Notes: generated from the sequence alone by a model not told the origin. A stretch of DNA of 64,000 nt from Pseudarthrobacter sp. MM222 (GCF_947090775.1 NZ_OX352321.1:2480001-2544000), one strand, 5' to 3'; positions 34,575-43,995 are shown, numbered from the stretch's first letter. A program made the numbers and translations.

Positions 34575-35638
34575 ATGGATTTTAACCGGCTGCTGCAGAT
34601 CCGGCGCATCTATGCGCAGCGTGCTGCACTAGAGCTACCCAGGGGCAAGGAGATCGTCGAACGCTGGCCGGACGCCGACGTCGTGCTTGTCGACAACCAC
34701 TGGAACATCCCGGAAGTGCACGGTGATGAAACGAACGTGCCGCGCTGGTCCCGGATCAAGACGGAGGCGCTGGTCCTCGGCGTCAAGACAGCGCTGACCG
34801 TCAAGCCGAACGGCCGGTCTGCCGACTTCATTGCGCCCTCAACCGCGAACGGCTGCGCCATGGCATGCGCATACTGCTATGTGCCCCGGCACAAGGGGTA
34901 CAGCAACCCGGTAACCGTGTTCGCGAACATCGACCAGATTGCCGGGCGCTCGAGCGGCACGCCACACGCCAGGGCATGAAGCTTGAGCCCAACCAGTGCG
35001 ACCCGGAACTCTGGGTCTACGACATCGGTGAAAATAGCGACTGCTCGGTCGACGCGCTGATCAGCGATAACGTGGCGGATCTCGTCACGCTCTTCCGCGA
35101 TTTGCCCACCGCCAAGCTGTCCTTTGCCACCAAGTACGTGAACCCGGCAATGCTCGGCTGGGACCACGGCGGTCATACCAGGATCCGCTTTTCCCTCATG
35201 CCCGCGGACTTGGCGAAATCGATTGATGTTCGGACCTCGCCGGTGGCTGAACGCATGGCCGCGATCAACGACTTCGTCGAGGCCGGGTACGAGGTGCACG
35301 TGAACTTCTCCCCCGTCATCATCACGGACACTTGGCTCAGCGACTGGGAGGAGCTGCTGCGGCAACTCGATGCCACCCTGACAGCCGCCGCAAAGGCCCA
35401 GCTCGCGGCAGAAGTCATCTTCCTGACCCACAACGAGCGGCTCCACGAGGTCAATCTGGGGTGGCATCCGCAGGCCGAGAACGTGCTGTGGCGTCCGGAC
35501 CTCCAGGAATCGAAAGTCTCGTCCAACGGCTTCACCAACGTCCGCTACCGTTCGGGAACCAAGGCGGGCTATGTGCGGCAGCTGACCTCGCTTATTGCGG
35601 AGATCGCGCCTTATTGCCGGATCCGCTACGCGTTCTGA
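34575..35638 (+). pseudogene. Radical SAM protein of the spore photoproduct lyase family, split by a frameshift
   Basis: The N-terminal part (34575 to about 34945) contains NGCAMACAYCYVPRHKGYSN, the C-x3-C-x2-C iron-sulfur motif of radical SAM enzymes in the form used by SplB-like proteins, and ends VFANIDQIA. The continuation is one frame away: ALERHATRQGMKLEPNQCDP, through ELWVYDIGENSDCSVDALIS, to the stop at 35638, with TLFRDLPTAKLSFATKYVN and VNFSPVIITDTWLSDWEELL. The assembled protein is about 350 residues, full length for the family. One missing base near 34945 accounts for the break. Known relatives repair DNA photoproducts; the function in a non-sporing actinomycete is unclear. Confidence 0.8.
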
Positions 35639-36103
35639 GGATTAAAGGGCTGGCAGTCAGACGGATAAAGCCGAAACACGGACGCCCAGCAGGACACTTA
35701 ATGCCCACTTCGCCAGGGCGGCGCAGGTTTTGGGCCAAGGGCTGGGGGTACCTCTGACTTAGCCATTTCATATTTTCGTCGACACGTCCCCCGTCCAATC
35801 AAGAAATTTCCCCCTCTCCGGGGTTTCAAGCGGAGCTGGCACGTCGTGAGCAAGTCGCCGCGGATTAGCGGCGATCCGCCGTGCCCGGGAACACAATGAG
35901 TGAACTTGCCGCTTGGAGAATGCCGAGTTCAACGTTTTGCTGGGGCAGCGCCGGGGGCGTTCACGGCTGCACGCCCCCAGGGCCCATCCAAGCTCTGGGC
36001 TTCGGAGGCCGGCTTGCACAGCTGACTCGATTGACCGCAGCGGCCCGAATCCCCTACTGTATCGCTAATCGTTGTTATCGATTTACGTTAAAAGGGGCGG
36101 GCC
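35639..36103. other. Intergenic stretch with promoter-like end
   Basis: About 465 bases with no supported gene. The last 60 bases before the DUF2975 gene are AT-rich and contain the repeated element ATCGCTAATCG / GTTATCGATTT (36061-36087), a likely operator for the small HTH protein encoded downstream. Confidence 0.4.
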
Positions 36104-36745
36104 ATGAAAGCCAGCGCAACAAAAACGCTCAGTGGGAAACGGAATATCATCTCCGGCATCGACGCCGTCTTCCTCATGCTTGCCGCCGCCCTGGTGGCCG
36201 CGGTCACAACCGTGATGACCATAATTGGCATTCTCAACCTGTCGGCGGGTTCGACAACTCTGCGCCTGCCGGCCGACCTCGCTCGCGACTCTTTCCAGCC
36301 CGCACCGCGAATAGCCGCCGACGCCGTGGTCTCCGGCCGGTTCACCGAGATGGAGGTGACCATGAACGGTGTACCCGCCCCTGAAGCCGTTCTGTTGGCC
36401 TGGTCGGCAGTCCTGAACCAGGTCTGCATTCTCGCCGTGGCTGCCCTGGTGATTTTTCTCTGCCTACGAATGCGGCGGGAGCGGTTGTTCACCTCAGCCG
36501 CAGTGTGGGCGATCGGCCTGTGCGGGGCCGCGCTGGCTGTCACAGGATCCGCTGCCCAGATTCTGAGTGGAACAGGGCGGGGGTTGCTGGCGGAAAGGCT
36601 CACCGACGCAACCAATTCCGGCGAAGCTGTCTACGTCACCGACTTCAACTTTGGAACACTCATCGCCGGGCTGGTCATGGTGCTGTTCGCCGGGGTCTTC
36701 CGCTTCGGCCGGCGGTTGCAGCAAGACACGGATGGGCTCGTATGA
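36104..36745 (+). CDS. DUF2975 domain-containing membrane protein
   Basis: 213 residues with four membrane segments (about 18-45, 105-125, 135-155 and 185-205). The arrangement, with an N-terminal segment, a long external loop and three closer C-terminal segments, plus coupling to a small XRE-type protein, is the usual DUF2975-YozG pair. A purine-rich AAAAGGGG lies upstream. The stop overlaps the next start (ATGA). Confidence 0.85.
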   Translation: MKASATKTLSGKRNIISGIDAVFLMLAAALVAAVTTVMTIIGILNLSAGSTTLRLPADLARDSFQPAPRIAADAVVSGRFTEMEVTMNGVPAPEAVLLAWSAVLNQVCILAVAALVIFLCLRMRRERLFTSAAVWAIGLCGAALAVTGSAAQILSGTGRGLLAERLTDATNSGEAVYVTDFNFGTLIAGLVMVLFAGVFRFGRRLQQDTDGLV

Positions 36746-36978
36746 AGCGGGAGGCCGAATTTACCGGGATCCACTGCCGGCTGGATGAACTCCTAGTCGA
36801 GCGCGGCATGACGCTCACCGAGCTGAGCCGCAGGGTCGGGGTCAGCATCGTCAACCTCTCCATACTCAAGAACGACCGGGCCAGGGCCATCCGCTTCTCC
36901 ACTCTTACGGCAATTTGCGATGCCTTGGACTGCCAGGTCGGGGACCTGCTGGCCGCGACAGCGGAGGAGCCCGCCTAG
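36742..36978 (+). CDS. Small XRE/YozG-like helix-turn-helix regulator
   Basis: 78 residues from ATG 36742. The HTH is plain: RLDELLVERGMTLTELSRRV, then GVSIVNLSILKNDRARAIRF, ending CDALDCQVGDLLAA as in YozG/Cro-type proteins. It overlaps the DUF2975 stop by 4 bases, so it is translated together with it and probably autoregulates the pair. Confidence 0.92.
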   Translation: MKREAEFTGIHCRLDELLVERGMTLTELSRRVGVSIVNLSILKNDRARAIRFSTLTAICDALDCQVGDLLAATAEEPA

Positions 36979-37484
36979 CAATCCCGTTTCTTCTGCTGCC
37001 AGCCCACGCTTGGTGGCCCTTGGAGTTTTGGGCGGGGATGTTCATGCCTTGGCCGCATCAGCCTGCTCCTCCGCAGGGTTGGGGACGGTGAGATGTTGAA
37101 AGACGCGTTCCGGTCTGCTGTACAGAGGGACTGAGGACGGCCAGGGATCGCGCTGCCGAGTTCGAAGCCCGCCCTGCGGGGCCTGACGAAGGCGATGTGC
37201 TGGAATCGGACGGAGCCTTGGAGGATCGGTCGCCGGAGAGTTGTGTCACCAGTCCGTAGACCGATCACCAAGGCGCCGCGCCTAGCCGGGAAGAACCTGG
37301 TTCTCCTCTCGTTTGCGACCAGACGCAACCTCGACACCGCCAACAGAACCTCAAGGTCCAGGTCATCAGCCTGCCGCTCGCAGACCCTGTCCGTCGCACC
37401 CGCGCAGGACTACGATTTTGCCTGCTAACCAAAGCACCCGGTGATCGCCACAGGCAGGGGAAGACGCAGAGTGAGGAAAACGCC
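36979..37484. other. About 500 bases without a supported gene
   Basis: Open frames occur on the minus strand, but the readings are low in recognisable blocks and lack ribosome sites. GAGGAAAACGCC just before 37485 is the ribosome site of the next gene. Confidence 0.4.
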
Positions 37485-38009
37485 GTGACCGACGGGACGA
37501 GGCTGAGCGGACCGCACTGGCGGCGAGTCGTGGCAGCCCTCGCCAACGACGACGCGCGGACGGCATACGCGCAAATCGTGCTGGGCGCCAGGCTTCCTGA
37601 GGTGGTTGCTGATCTGAATGACCGACGGCGGAACCGGGCCATCGCCGTCCTGCTTGGGTCAGGGCTCGTCGAACGGAATGCGGCCAACGACCTGGAGGCA
37701 TCTGGGGCCTTCTTCCGCGACCTGCTCAGGCAGCAACCCCGGCGACAGGCGCAGACCGGGTTGGCTCGCTTCATGCGCCTGGGCAGGATTGAGAGGTATC
37801 CAGCCAACGTGGCGGAACGGCGGGAGCTTTTGGCCTGGATTGTCAGCGAAGCCATCGAGCCGGGCGAACGCCTGACGGAAAAGCAGGTAAATGAACGACT
37901 CCTCAGTTATACCGATGATGTCGTTCTGCTGCGCCGCTACATGATCGACTTCGGGCTATTGGAACGGACGCCCTCCGGCTCATCCTACTCGCGGCACGAC
38001 GAAACATAG
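37485..38009 (+). CDS. DUF2087 domain-containing protein
   Basis: 174 residues from GTG 37485 with GAGGAAAAC upstream. The N-terminal 80 residues form a helical, winged-helix-like region (LANDDARTAYAQIVLGARLP). The C-terminal DUF2087 domain is clear: RIERYPANVAERRELLAWIV, then LTEKQVNERLLSYTDDVVLL and RRYMIDFGLLERTPSGSSYS. Such proteins are predicted DNA-binding regulators; no target is evident. Confidence 0.88.
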   Translation: MTDGTRLSGPHWRRVVAALANDDARTAYAQIVLGARLPEVVADLNDRRRNRAIAVLLGSGLVERNAANDLEASGAFFRDLLRQQPRRQAQTGLARFMRLGRIERYPANVAERRELLAWIVSEAIEPGERLTEKQVNERLLSYTDDVVLLRRYMIDFGLLERTPSGSSYSRHDET

Positions 38010-38062
38010 GCCTGGAACTGGACCGGCCAGAACCGTGTGGGTGGAGCCTTGGGGAAACGCAG

Positions 38063-38668
38063 TCACGCTCGCCCGGTCAAGGTAGCGGGGCCGGACACAT
38101 CGGGTGGAAGGGACGTCCGCCGCACAGCCAGTGTGCCGGCGGCAAGCGTCGCTAGGCATAGCGGAACGGGATGCAGAGAAGCGGCAGCAGCCACAAATGT
38201 GGCGGGAAGTGCCAGCAGGAACATCCATCCGGTCCACCGGGGACGAAGCTCCTGGCGCCGCGCCCACACTCCCAGGAGCAGTGATCCCGCGAGGACTGAC
38301 AGGAACCCGAGCAGGAAGACCAACCACGCCCACATACGGGCATTGTCCGATTCGTAGGGCAGATGGCTGAAGTACCTGAACTCGGCCACGTTGCCCGCCA
38401 TCATGAGCACAAACCCGAGAACTACTGACACTACGGCCGTGAGTCCGAGAGCGGTTGCCGCTCCGATTTTGTAACGCAGGAACAGCCCTATGAAACCGCA
38501 CGCCATCAGGGCGAAAGCGAACACCCAAAGTTGCGAGTTGGTCGCGTAGCGGTCATATTCGGCTGACCCTGGTGGCCCCCAGCCTCCTGCCATCAGGACG
38601 ATGAGTGAAATCCAGGCGACGGCGCCGAAAATGCCGAGCCAGCCAAGACCTGAATGAACCCTATGCAT
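38063..38668 (-). CDS. Hypothetical six-segment membrane protein (DUF998-like)
   Basis: 201 residues from ATG 38668, preceded by AAGAAGGGA. Six membrane segments are evident, starting LGWLGIFGAVAWISLIVLMA and ending LFLLALPATFVAAAASLHP. The pattern resembles DUF998-type proteins, but I cannot assign it firmly. It converges with the DUF2087 gene. Confidence 0.65.
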   Translation of the reverse strand: MHRVHSGLGWLGIFGAVAWISLIVLMAGGWGPPGSAEYDRYATNSQLWVFAFALMACGFIGLFLRYKIGAATALGLTAVVSVVLGFVLMMAGNVAEFRYFSHLPYESDNARMWAWLVFLLGFLSVLAGSLLLGVWARRQELRPRWTGWMFLLALPATFVAAAASLHPVPLCLATLAAGTLAVRRTSLPPDVSGPATLTGRA

Positions 38669-38772
38669 TCCCTTCTTCTTTCCAGGAAGAGCAGAACCTG
38701 ATCGCAATGGTACTCAGCAGCGCCATAGCCGGAAAGACGAGCCCGCGGGGAGCGTCAACGTCGTCGTCGATC

Positions 38773-38808
38773 ACCGCGTCCGCGGTAGGTACCGCGTCCG
38801 CGGTAGGT
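38773..38808. repeat. Two exact tandem copies of an 18-base palindromic unit
   Basis: ACCGCGTCCGCGGTAGGT is repeated back-to-back (38773-38790 and 38791-38808). Each copy contains the inverted repeat ACCGCG-TC-CGCGGT. It lies between two minus-strand genes, downstream of the HTH regulator at 38909. Confidence 0.85.
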
Positions 38809-38908
38809 CGGCGATGACCGTGTAAATCCAGAATCCGTCCGTCGTGGGCTGGACGTGTGCTGGGTGCTTCCGGCCTCCTCGTGGACGGAGCGACGGTGCC
38901 GCAGGAAT

Positions 38909-39796
38909 TTAGCTGGTGGTTCGGTGCCGCTCAACGGGCTTGTCCTCGCTTGCACCCCAGCTTGCCAGGAGGCGAAGTCGTTCGGCTGAGGGGGAACCAG
39001 GCTCTGCGGTGTAAACCATAAGCACGAGGCCTGGCTCGGCGGTAATGGCGAGTTCCTCGTACGCCAGCGTAAGTTCGCCGGCCACGGGGTGATGGAATCG
39101 TTTCGTTCCGGAGCCATGGGTGCGCACGTTGTGCGCGCCCCATAGAGCGCGGAACGTCTCGCTGCGTGTCGAGAGCTCACCGACGAGGTCCTGCATTGTG
39201 CGGTCGTGAGGGTCGCGCCCCGCTTCGGCGCGCATGATACCGACGCACATTTCGCTGAACAGCTCCCAGTCGGGGTAGAAGTCGCGCGAAGCCGGGTCGA
39301 GGAACTGGAACCTTGCGAGGTTCGGCGCGCGGCCGCCGTCCCCGATCACCGGTGAGTAGAAGGCGCGCCCCAACGCGTTGGTCGCAAGCAGGTTCTGGTA
39401 CGGGTCACGGACGAATGCGACGCCCTCGGTGATCGCCTCCAGCGCCCATTGCAGGCTCAGCCGCGCCACGGCTTGGGTGGTGGAGCGCTTGCGGGGCCTG
39501 CCGGAGGCGGGGATGCCATCTGCCGCCCGGGCCAGGTCGAACAAATGTGCGCGCTCGGCGTCATCAAGACGGAGGGCACGGGCGAGCGATTCGAGCACGG
39601 ACGAGGACGCGCCCGCGATGGAACCGCGCTCGAGCTTGGCGTAGTACTCCACGCTGACGTCGGCGAGCAGCGCCACTTCGCTGCGCCTCAACCCGGCCAC
39701 CCGACGATTTGACCCTGCGGCAATGCCGGCCTCTTCTGGTGTGAGTCGTGCGCGGCGCGACATCAGGAACTCACGCACTTCAGCCCTATTATCCAT
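38909..39796 (-). CDS. Helix-turn-helix regulator with MmyB-like ligand domain
   Basis: 295 residues. The N-terminal XRE domain, REFLMSRRARLTPEEAG, then GLRRSEVALLADVSVEYYAK and LERGSIAGASSSVLESLARA, is the classic form of the actinobacterial MmyB-like regulators. A C-terminal PAS-like MmyB domain follows (PYQNLLATNALGRAFYSPVI through LTLAYEELAITAEPGLVLMV). It is divergent from the dehydrogenase remnant and the MFS pump at 40202, and such regulators usually control a neighbouring reductase or pump. Confidence 0.92.
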   Translation of the reverse strand: MDNRAEVREFLMSRRARLTPEEAGIAAGSNRRVAGLRRSEVALLADVSVEYYAKLERGSIAGASSSVLESLARALRLDDAERAHLFDLARAADGIPASGRPRKRSTTQAVARLSLQWALEAITEGVAFVRDPYQNLLATNALGRAFYSPVIGDGGRAPNLARFQFLDPASRDFYPDWELFSEMCVGIMRAEAGRDPHDRTMQDLVGELSTRSETFRALWGAHNVRTHGSGTKRFHHPVAGELTLAYEELAITAEPGLVLMVYTAEPGSPSAERLRLLASWGASEDKPVERHRTTS

Positions 39797-39918
39797 GCTT
39801 CAAGGGTAAGTCGGCGGGGACGAACGAAGGGGTCCCTCTCGGTACACCCCACAGCAGTGACTCCCCCACCCGCGGAAATAAAGCTTGACTAGTTGTAGCC
39901 AACCAACAGGAGCAAACA

Positions 39919-40035
39919 TTGTGCGTGGTGTTGTCCGGCAAGGTGCTCGATCTCACCCTGCCCCTGGAACAGGCCCCCGAAGGCTACAAAGCCATGGACG
40001 AGCGCCGCGCCACCAAGATGCTCCTCACCGTCTGA
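39919..40035 (+). pseudogene. C-terminal remnant of a zinc alcohol dehydrogenase
   Basis: The frame reads VLSGKVLDLTLPLEQAPEGY, then KAMDERRATKMLLTV and a stop. This is the typical end of medium-chain dehydrogenases (G-x-V-F-D-L-T-x-P-L, E-G-Y-x-A-M-D-x-R-x-x-x-K). The rest of the gene is gone. AGGAG 5 bases before a TTG codon could even allow translation of the 38-residue piece, but I regard it as debris. MmyB-type regulators are often adjacent to a reductase, so this may be the lost partner. Confidence 0.65.
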
Positions 40036-40106
40036 TCCAATGACCCGGACCGCCGGCATCGGATGGGCGTTGGCTCCTCCAGCTCGGTGCACACAAGCCA
40101 AGACCC

Positions 40107-40142
40107 GGGAGGTCTATCCCACGCCCGGGGGATAGACCTCTC
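40107..40142. promoter_or_regulatory. Perfect 12-bp hairpin ahead of the MFS pump
   Basis: GAGGTCTATCCC (40109-40120) pairs with GGGATAGACCTC (40129-40140) around the 8-base loop ACGCCCGG; G40107/C40142 extends it. No T-run follows. It lies 60 bases before the MFS start and 70 bases after the dehydrogenase remnant, so it may be an operator, a leader attenuator or a terminator of the lost gene. Confidence 0.6.
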
Positions 40143-40201
40143 GGCGCGTCAACTCTCCAAGCCCGATCCCCGGCTTCATTGCCGGGCACGAAAGAAGCCG
40201 C

Positions 40202-41401
40202 ATGACAACCGCCCCCACACGAACACCTGCACCAGCAACCACGGCGCAGCAAAAACTGCCTCTGGTCGCGCTCGTCGTCCTGGCCGCAATGGGATTCATC
40301 CTCGTCGCCACCGAAACGATGCCAGCCGGCCTGCTCCCCGTCATCGCCGCAGGCCTCAACACAAGCGAGGGAACAGTCGGTCTGCTCGTCAGCGCCTACG
40401 CCCTCGGCACCGTCCTAGCCACCATTCCCGCGATCACCCTCACCCGCGGCATGCGACGAAGGCCGCTGCTGCTCGTCGGTATCACCGGGCTCGTGCTCGC
40501 CAACACACTCACCGCGTTCTCCCCCGAGGTGACACTGTCCCTCGTGTCACGGTTCCTCGCCGGTGCATTCTCGGGAATCATCTGGGGAATGCTCGCTGCG
40601 TACGGGCGCCGCATCAGCCCGCCCCAAAACGCCGGGCTGTCCCTGGCCATCGTTTCCACGGGCGCGCCGCTCGGATTCGCCTTTGGAACCCCCCTCGGCG
40701 CCTGGATCGGAACGACTTTCGACTGGCGGTGGTCTTTCGGCGCACTCTCCGTCCTCGCAGTCGCCGTCGTTGGACTGATCATCGCATTCGTCCCTGATGC
40801 CCCCGGGCAGCCGCCCACGTCGCGGCTTCCTCTTAGGCGCGTGTTCCGCATCCCCGGAGTCGCCCTCATCCTCGCCGTCATCGTCGCCTGGATGCTCGCC
40901 CACAGCACCATCTACACCTATATTGCCCCGTACCTCCGCGTCACAGGGACCGGCCTCTCCGCCGACTTCATCCTGTTGATCTATGGCATCGCATCGGTCA
41001 TCGGCGTTGCGATCACCGGAGCTCTACTGGACCGCCACCCCCGGCCTCTCCTGCACCTGAGTGTCACCGCGTTCGTCGCGTCCGGAGTCATTCTGCTCAT
41101 TGGACACACATCGACGATGGCCATCGTCATGGCCGCCGCCCTCTGGGGCATCGCCTTCGGTGGCGCTTCCGCCCAACTGCAGGGCCCGCTGACCACCGCG
41201 GGAGGCGAAAACGCCGACGTCGCCAATGCGTTCCTCCCGGTCGCCTTCAATGTGGCAATTTTCGGCGCCGGCATTCTCGGCGCACTCCTCCTGACGCCAT
41301 TCAACGCGCTGGTGTTGCCAGTAGTCATGATCATCCTAGGCATCACTGCCCTCCTGCTCACCCTGCGCGGCCGACGCTCCGCCGTCCTCCCCCGACTCTG
41401 A
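40202..41401 (+). CDS. MFS transporter, DHA1 (AraJ/drug efflux) type
   Basis: 399 residues and twelve membrane segments. FILVATETMPAGLLPVIAAG is the first segment in the form typical of AraJ/YdhP-type exporters. LLVSAYALGTVLATIPAITL and GMRRRPLLLVGI follow, and FLAGAFSGIIWGMLAAYGRR resembles motif C. It probably exports a drug or sugar-like compound. The regulator at 38909 is divergent and may control it. Confidence 0.92.
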   Translation: MTTAPTRTPAPATTAQQKLPLVALVVLAAMGFILVATETMPAGLLPVIAAGLNTSEGTVGLLVSAYALGTVLATIPAITLTRGMRRRPLLLVGITGLVLANTLTAFSPEVTLSLVSRFLAGAFSGIIWGMLAAYGRRISPPQNAGLSLAIVSTGAPLGFAFGTPLGAWIGTTFDWRWSFGALSVLAVAVVGLIIAFVPDAPGQPPTSRLPLRRVFRIPGVALILAVIVAWMLAHSTIYTYIAPYLRVTGTGLSADFILLIYGIASVIGVAITGALLDRHPRPLLHLSVTAFVASGVILLIGHTSTMAIVMAAALWGIAFGGASAQLQGPLTTAGGENADVANAFLPVAFNVAIFGAGILGALLLTPFNALVLPVVMIILGITALLLTLRGRRSAVLPRL

Positions 41402-41568
41402 GCAAATCAAGTTCCTAGAAGTGATCCTTAGAGTTACATGGCGAGTTATTCGCAGCGCTAGTTGGCGCTCACGGCCGGTCCCGCGACTCGCGTTCAGGTT
41501 GCGGGGCAGGTTTCGTAGCCTCGGCGCGGCATAAGAAAATGCCAAGGACACAAGCGCACAGTAAGGGT

Positions 41569-42051
41569 ATGAAATCACTACTAAGCGATGAAGTCGTCGC
41601 CGTACGTGGCGTCCTCACCGATACACACCCGGTCGACTTCCATGCTCTTGGGGTAACCGGTGCAATTGACCGTTTGACGCTTCCCCTCCGCGAACGCGGA
41701 ACCGCGGTGCATCTGGAGACTCCGCACCACGGGATGGAAGTAGACCGGCAGTCGGCAACTCTTCTGTACCGAGCGGCGCAGGAGCTCCTCAGTAATGTCT
41801 ACAAATTCGCTCAGGCATCAGCTGTAACGATCCGGCTGTGCTGCGTCACCCAAGGCATGAGCCACGGCGTTCAGCTCAAGGTCTCCGACGACGGCCGTGG
41901 TTTCGACGTGGCAGCAGCTATGGTTGGTCGGCACACGGGCATGGGACTGCGGCTCATGCAAGTGGCCGTAGTCCTTGCTGGCGGAGAAATGATCATCGAT
42001 TCCTCCGCCGCCGCGGGAACCTGTGTGACGATAACACTGCCGCTGGACTAG
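41569..42051 (+). pseudogene. Sensor histidine kinase fragment: ATPase domain only
   Basis: From ATG 41569 (AGTAAGGGT upstream) the protein has 160 residues. It begins inside the dimerisation region (EVVAVRGVLTDTHPVDFHAL, compare the end of HisKA_3) and contains a complete HATPase_c: N box ELLSNVYKFAQA, G1 VSDDGRGFD, G2 TGMGLRLM. The phosphorylated His and all sensor domains are missing, and no response regulator is nearby. It is most likely a 5'-truncated NarL-type kinase, although the usable start means a stand-alone ATP-binding protein cannot be excluded. Confidence 0.7.
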
Positions 42052-42300
42052 CGTCCATTGCACCCTCGAGACTGGCGTCCGTTGTACCCTCGGGACCGGC
42101 GTCCGGGCTCGCGTGCTGAGGACCAACGACGGGGTGGAGTCCAGGGCAGTGCCAACCCCCGACGTCGCTCGTTCTGGTCCGGCCCACCGGCGAGGCTGCC
42201 GTTTGTGGAGTGTCTCGCGGGCTGCGTGGGCGATCTCGGGGGGTGAGGGCTTCTGCGATCGGCCCCTGTGGATATATGTCAGGCAGCACTAGAATGAGCC

Positions 42301-42990
42301 ATGCCCATGACCGGCCGATCCGTCTCTACCGTGGTGCTGCTCGTCATCGGGGCAGGGCTGGCGCTGCTGGCTGTGCTGGTCCACTACGAATTCATGAGAA
42401 TGTACGGCGATGTCACCGGTACCGCGTTCGAGGGGCTTACCTGGGGGTTGACGGCCGGCCCCTCCGGATTGGCGCTCGGTCTGGTCGCGGTGGTTGCCGT
42501 GATCGGCTTGGTGCTCTCGCCACGACGGTGGATGCGGCTGACGGCCGTGGCCATCCCGGTCCTCATGCTGCTCGGGATGTTCGCTGTCACCCCTTCGGCA
42601 CTGGGGCAGAAGCTTGAGGTGCAGTTCGACTCGACTCCGCAATGCGTGAGCGAGGGCTCGGACGAGCCCATGGCCACTGCGGATCGTGAGTCCCAGCGGG
42701 CGTTCGATTCCATCAGTCACATCGGCGATTTCAGCGGTGGCGGCGTGAGTGGTGTCGGCGGCTGTGAACGCAGGTTTGTGCTCTCGGGAGACGGTGACGT
42801 GCTGCGGCACTATCGTGCAGCATTGCCAGCGGCGGGCTGGGAAGTGGTCGAGGACGACGGGCGCCGCTTGCGGGCCCAGCGTGATGGCCTGGCGTTCGAG
42901 GTGATGCCCTGCCCTGGAGGCGGTGTCCTTTGGGCCGGAAGCGACGACAACCTCGCAAACGGAATACGGATGGGCTGTGACCAGCACTGA
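42301..42990 (+). CDS. Hypothetical membrane protein
   Basis: 229 residues. There are three N-terminal membrane segments (TVVLLVIGAGLALLAVLVHY, GLALGLVAVVAVIGLVLS and LTAVAIPVLMLLGMFAV) and a C-terminal extracytoplasmic domain of about 120 residues with four cysteines (QCVSEGS, GGCERRF, MPCPGG, MGCDQH) that could form two disulfides. RHYRAALPAAGWEVVEDDGR resembles small periplasmic domains seen in actinobacterial hypothetical proteins. The family is not recognised. Confidence 0.65.
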   Translation: MPMTGRSVSTVVLLVIGAGLALLAVLVHYEFMRMYGDVTGTAFEGLTWGLTAGPSGLALGLVAVVAVIGLVLSPRRWMRLTAVAIPVLMLLGMFAVTPSALGQKLEVQFDSTPQCVSEGSDEPMATADRESQRAFDSISHIGDFSGGGVSGVGGCERRFVLSGDGDVLRHYRAALPAAGWEVVEDDGRRLRAQRDGLAFEVMPCPGGGVLWAGSDDNLANGIRMGCDQH

Positions 42991-43207
42991 AATTTGCCCC
43001 CACGAGCTCTGAAAACGACATTTCCGATGGCCTGGTCGGTGAAAACGACGGCGTTCCTCGCCCATCCCGGGTCGCTTAAACGGGACCTGCTGGTTCTTCC
43101 TGCAGAAGCGGAGCATACTCAAGGGACAGCCGCACGCGCTGCTTCGCCGTCCTCCGGTGCCCCCGTCAAGGGTTGTTGTCAGGGCCCAATGAGGAATGAG
43201 GCGAGTC

Positions 43208-43951
43208 ATGGCACACGAACCACGTCTGCTGTTCCCGGAGCTCCTCGTCGACCACTTGCAGGATCTTGTCCTGAAAACCGAGGGCGTCAAGGACATGCTG
43301 GACGAACTTGCCGGGTTCTCCGCCGTCACCTTGGCCGACCCCGCCATCGCCTTCTGCAGCATCACGCTGATTCAGCGAAAGAAACCCGTGACGGTGGCCA
43401 GCAGCGAAGAACGCGCCGTCCGGCTGGATGAAACCCAATACAGTTCCGGCGATGGGCCCTGCCTGTCAGCGATCCATCAGCAGGCCGTCGTGCATGTACC
43501 TGATCTAACAAACGACCACCGCTGGCCCGCCTTCACCGCCGCCGCGCGGGAGGCAGGGGTAGGATCCAGTCTCTCCGTGCCGCTGATCCTCGAAGGGGAA
43601 GCGGAAGCCGGCCTGAACCTGTACTCCACACGGTCCCATGGCTTCACAGGTGAAGACATCAGCATGGTCGAAACGTATTCCTACCATGCGTCAAAAGCAC
43701 TTCGCCTGGCCGTGCGGATCAGCCAGCTGGCCGAGGCGAACACCAACCTCATGGCTGCTATGGAATCCCGGACCACCATCGATCTGGCAACCGGCGCCAT
43801 CATGGCGCAAAACCGTTGCAGCCAGGAGACGGCCGTCAAGATCCTGAAAATCGCTTCCAGCACCCGGAACGTCAAACTCCGGGACATCGCCGCATCAGTG
43901 GTCGCTTCAGTGTGCCATGACCCGAGCGTCCGGACGCACTTCGACGCGTAA
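43208..43951 (+). CDS. GAF-ANTAR domain RNA-binding antiterminator
   Basis: 247 residues from ATG 43208 (GAGGCGAGTC ahead). An N-terminal GAF domain (about 20-165) contains DETQYSSGDGPCLSAIHQQA and VGSSLSVPLILEGEAEAGLN. The C-terminal ANTAR domain (about 185-240), IDLATGAIMAQNRCSQETAV then KILKIASSTRNVKLRDIAAS, keeps the usual A-x-G-x-(I/L)-M pattern. Proteins of this build bind hairpins in nascent RNA and prevent termination in response to a signal. A strong terminator follows the gene. Confidence 0.92.
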   Translation: MAHEPRLLFPELLVDHLQDLVLKTEGVKDMLDELAGFSAVTLADPAIAFCSITLIQRKKPVTVASSEERAVRLDETQYSSGDGPCLSAIHQQAVVHVPDLTNDHRWPAFTAAAREAGVGSSLSVPLILEGEAEAGLNLYSTRSHGFTGEDISMVETYSYHASKALRLAVRISQLAEANTNLMAAMESRTTIDLATGAIMAQNRCSQETAVKILKIASSTRNVKLRDIAASVVASVCHDPSVRTHFDA

Positions 43952-43995
43952 GGACGTTCTGAAGAGAACCGGTGTGGGTGGCTAAGCAGCGGTGT

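Noticed and set aside
36975..37343. Minus-strand 122-codon frame in the gap before the DUF2087 gene
   Set aside because: No family resemblance or ribosome site; Arg-rich composition typical of chance frames.
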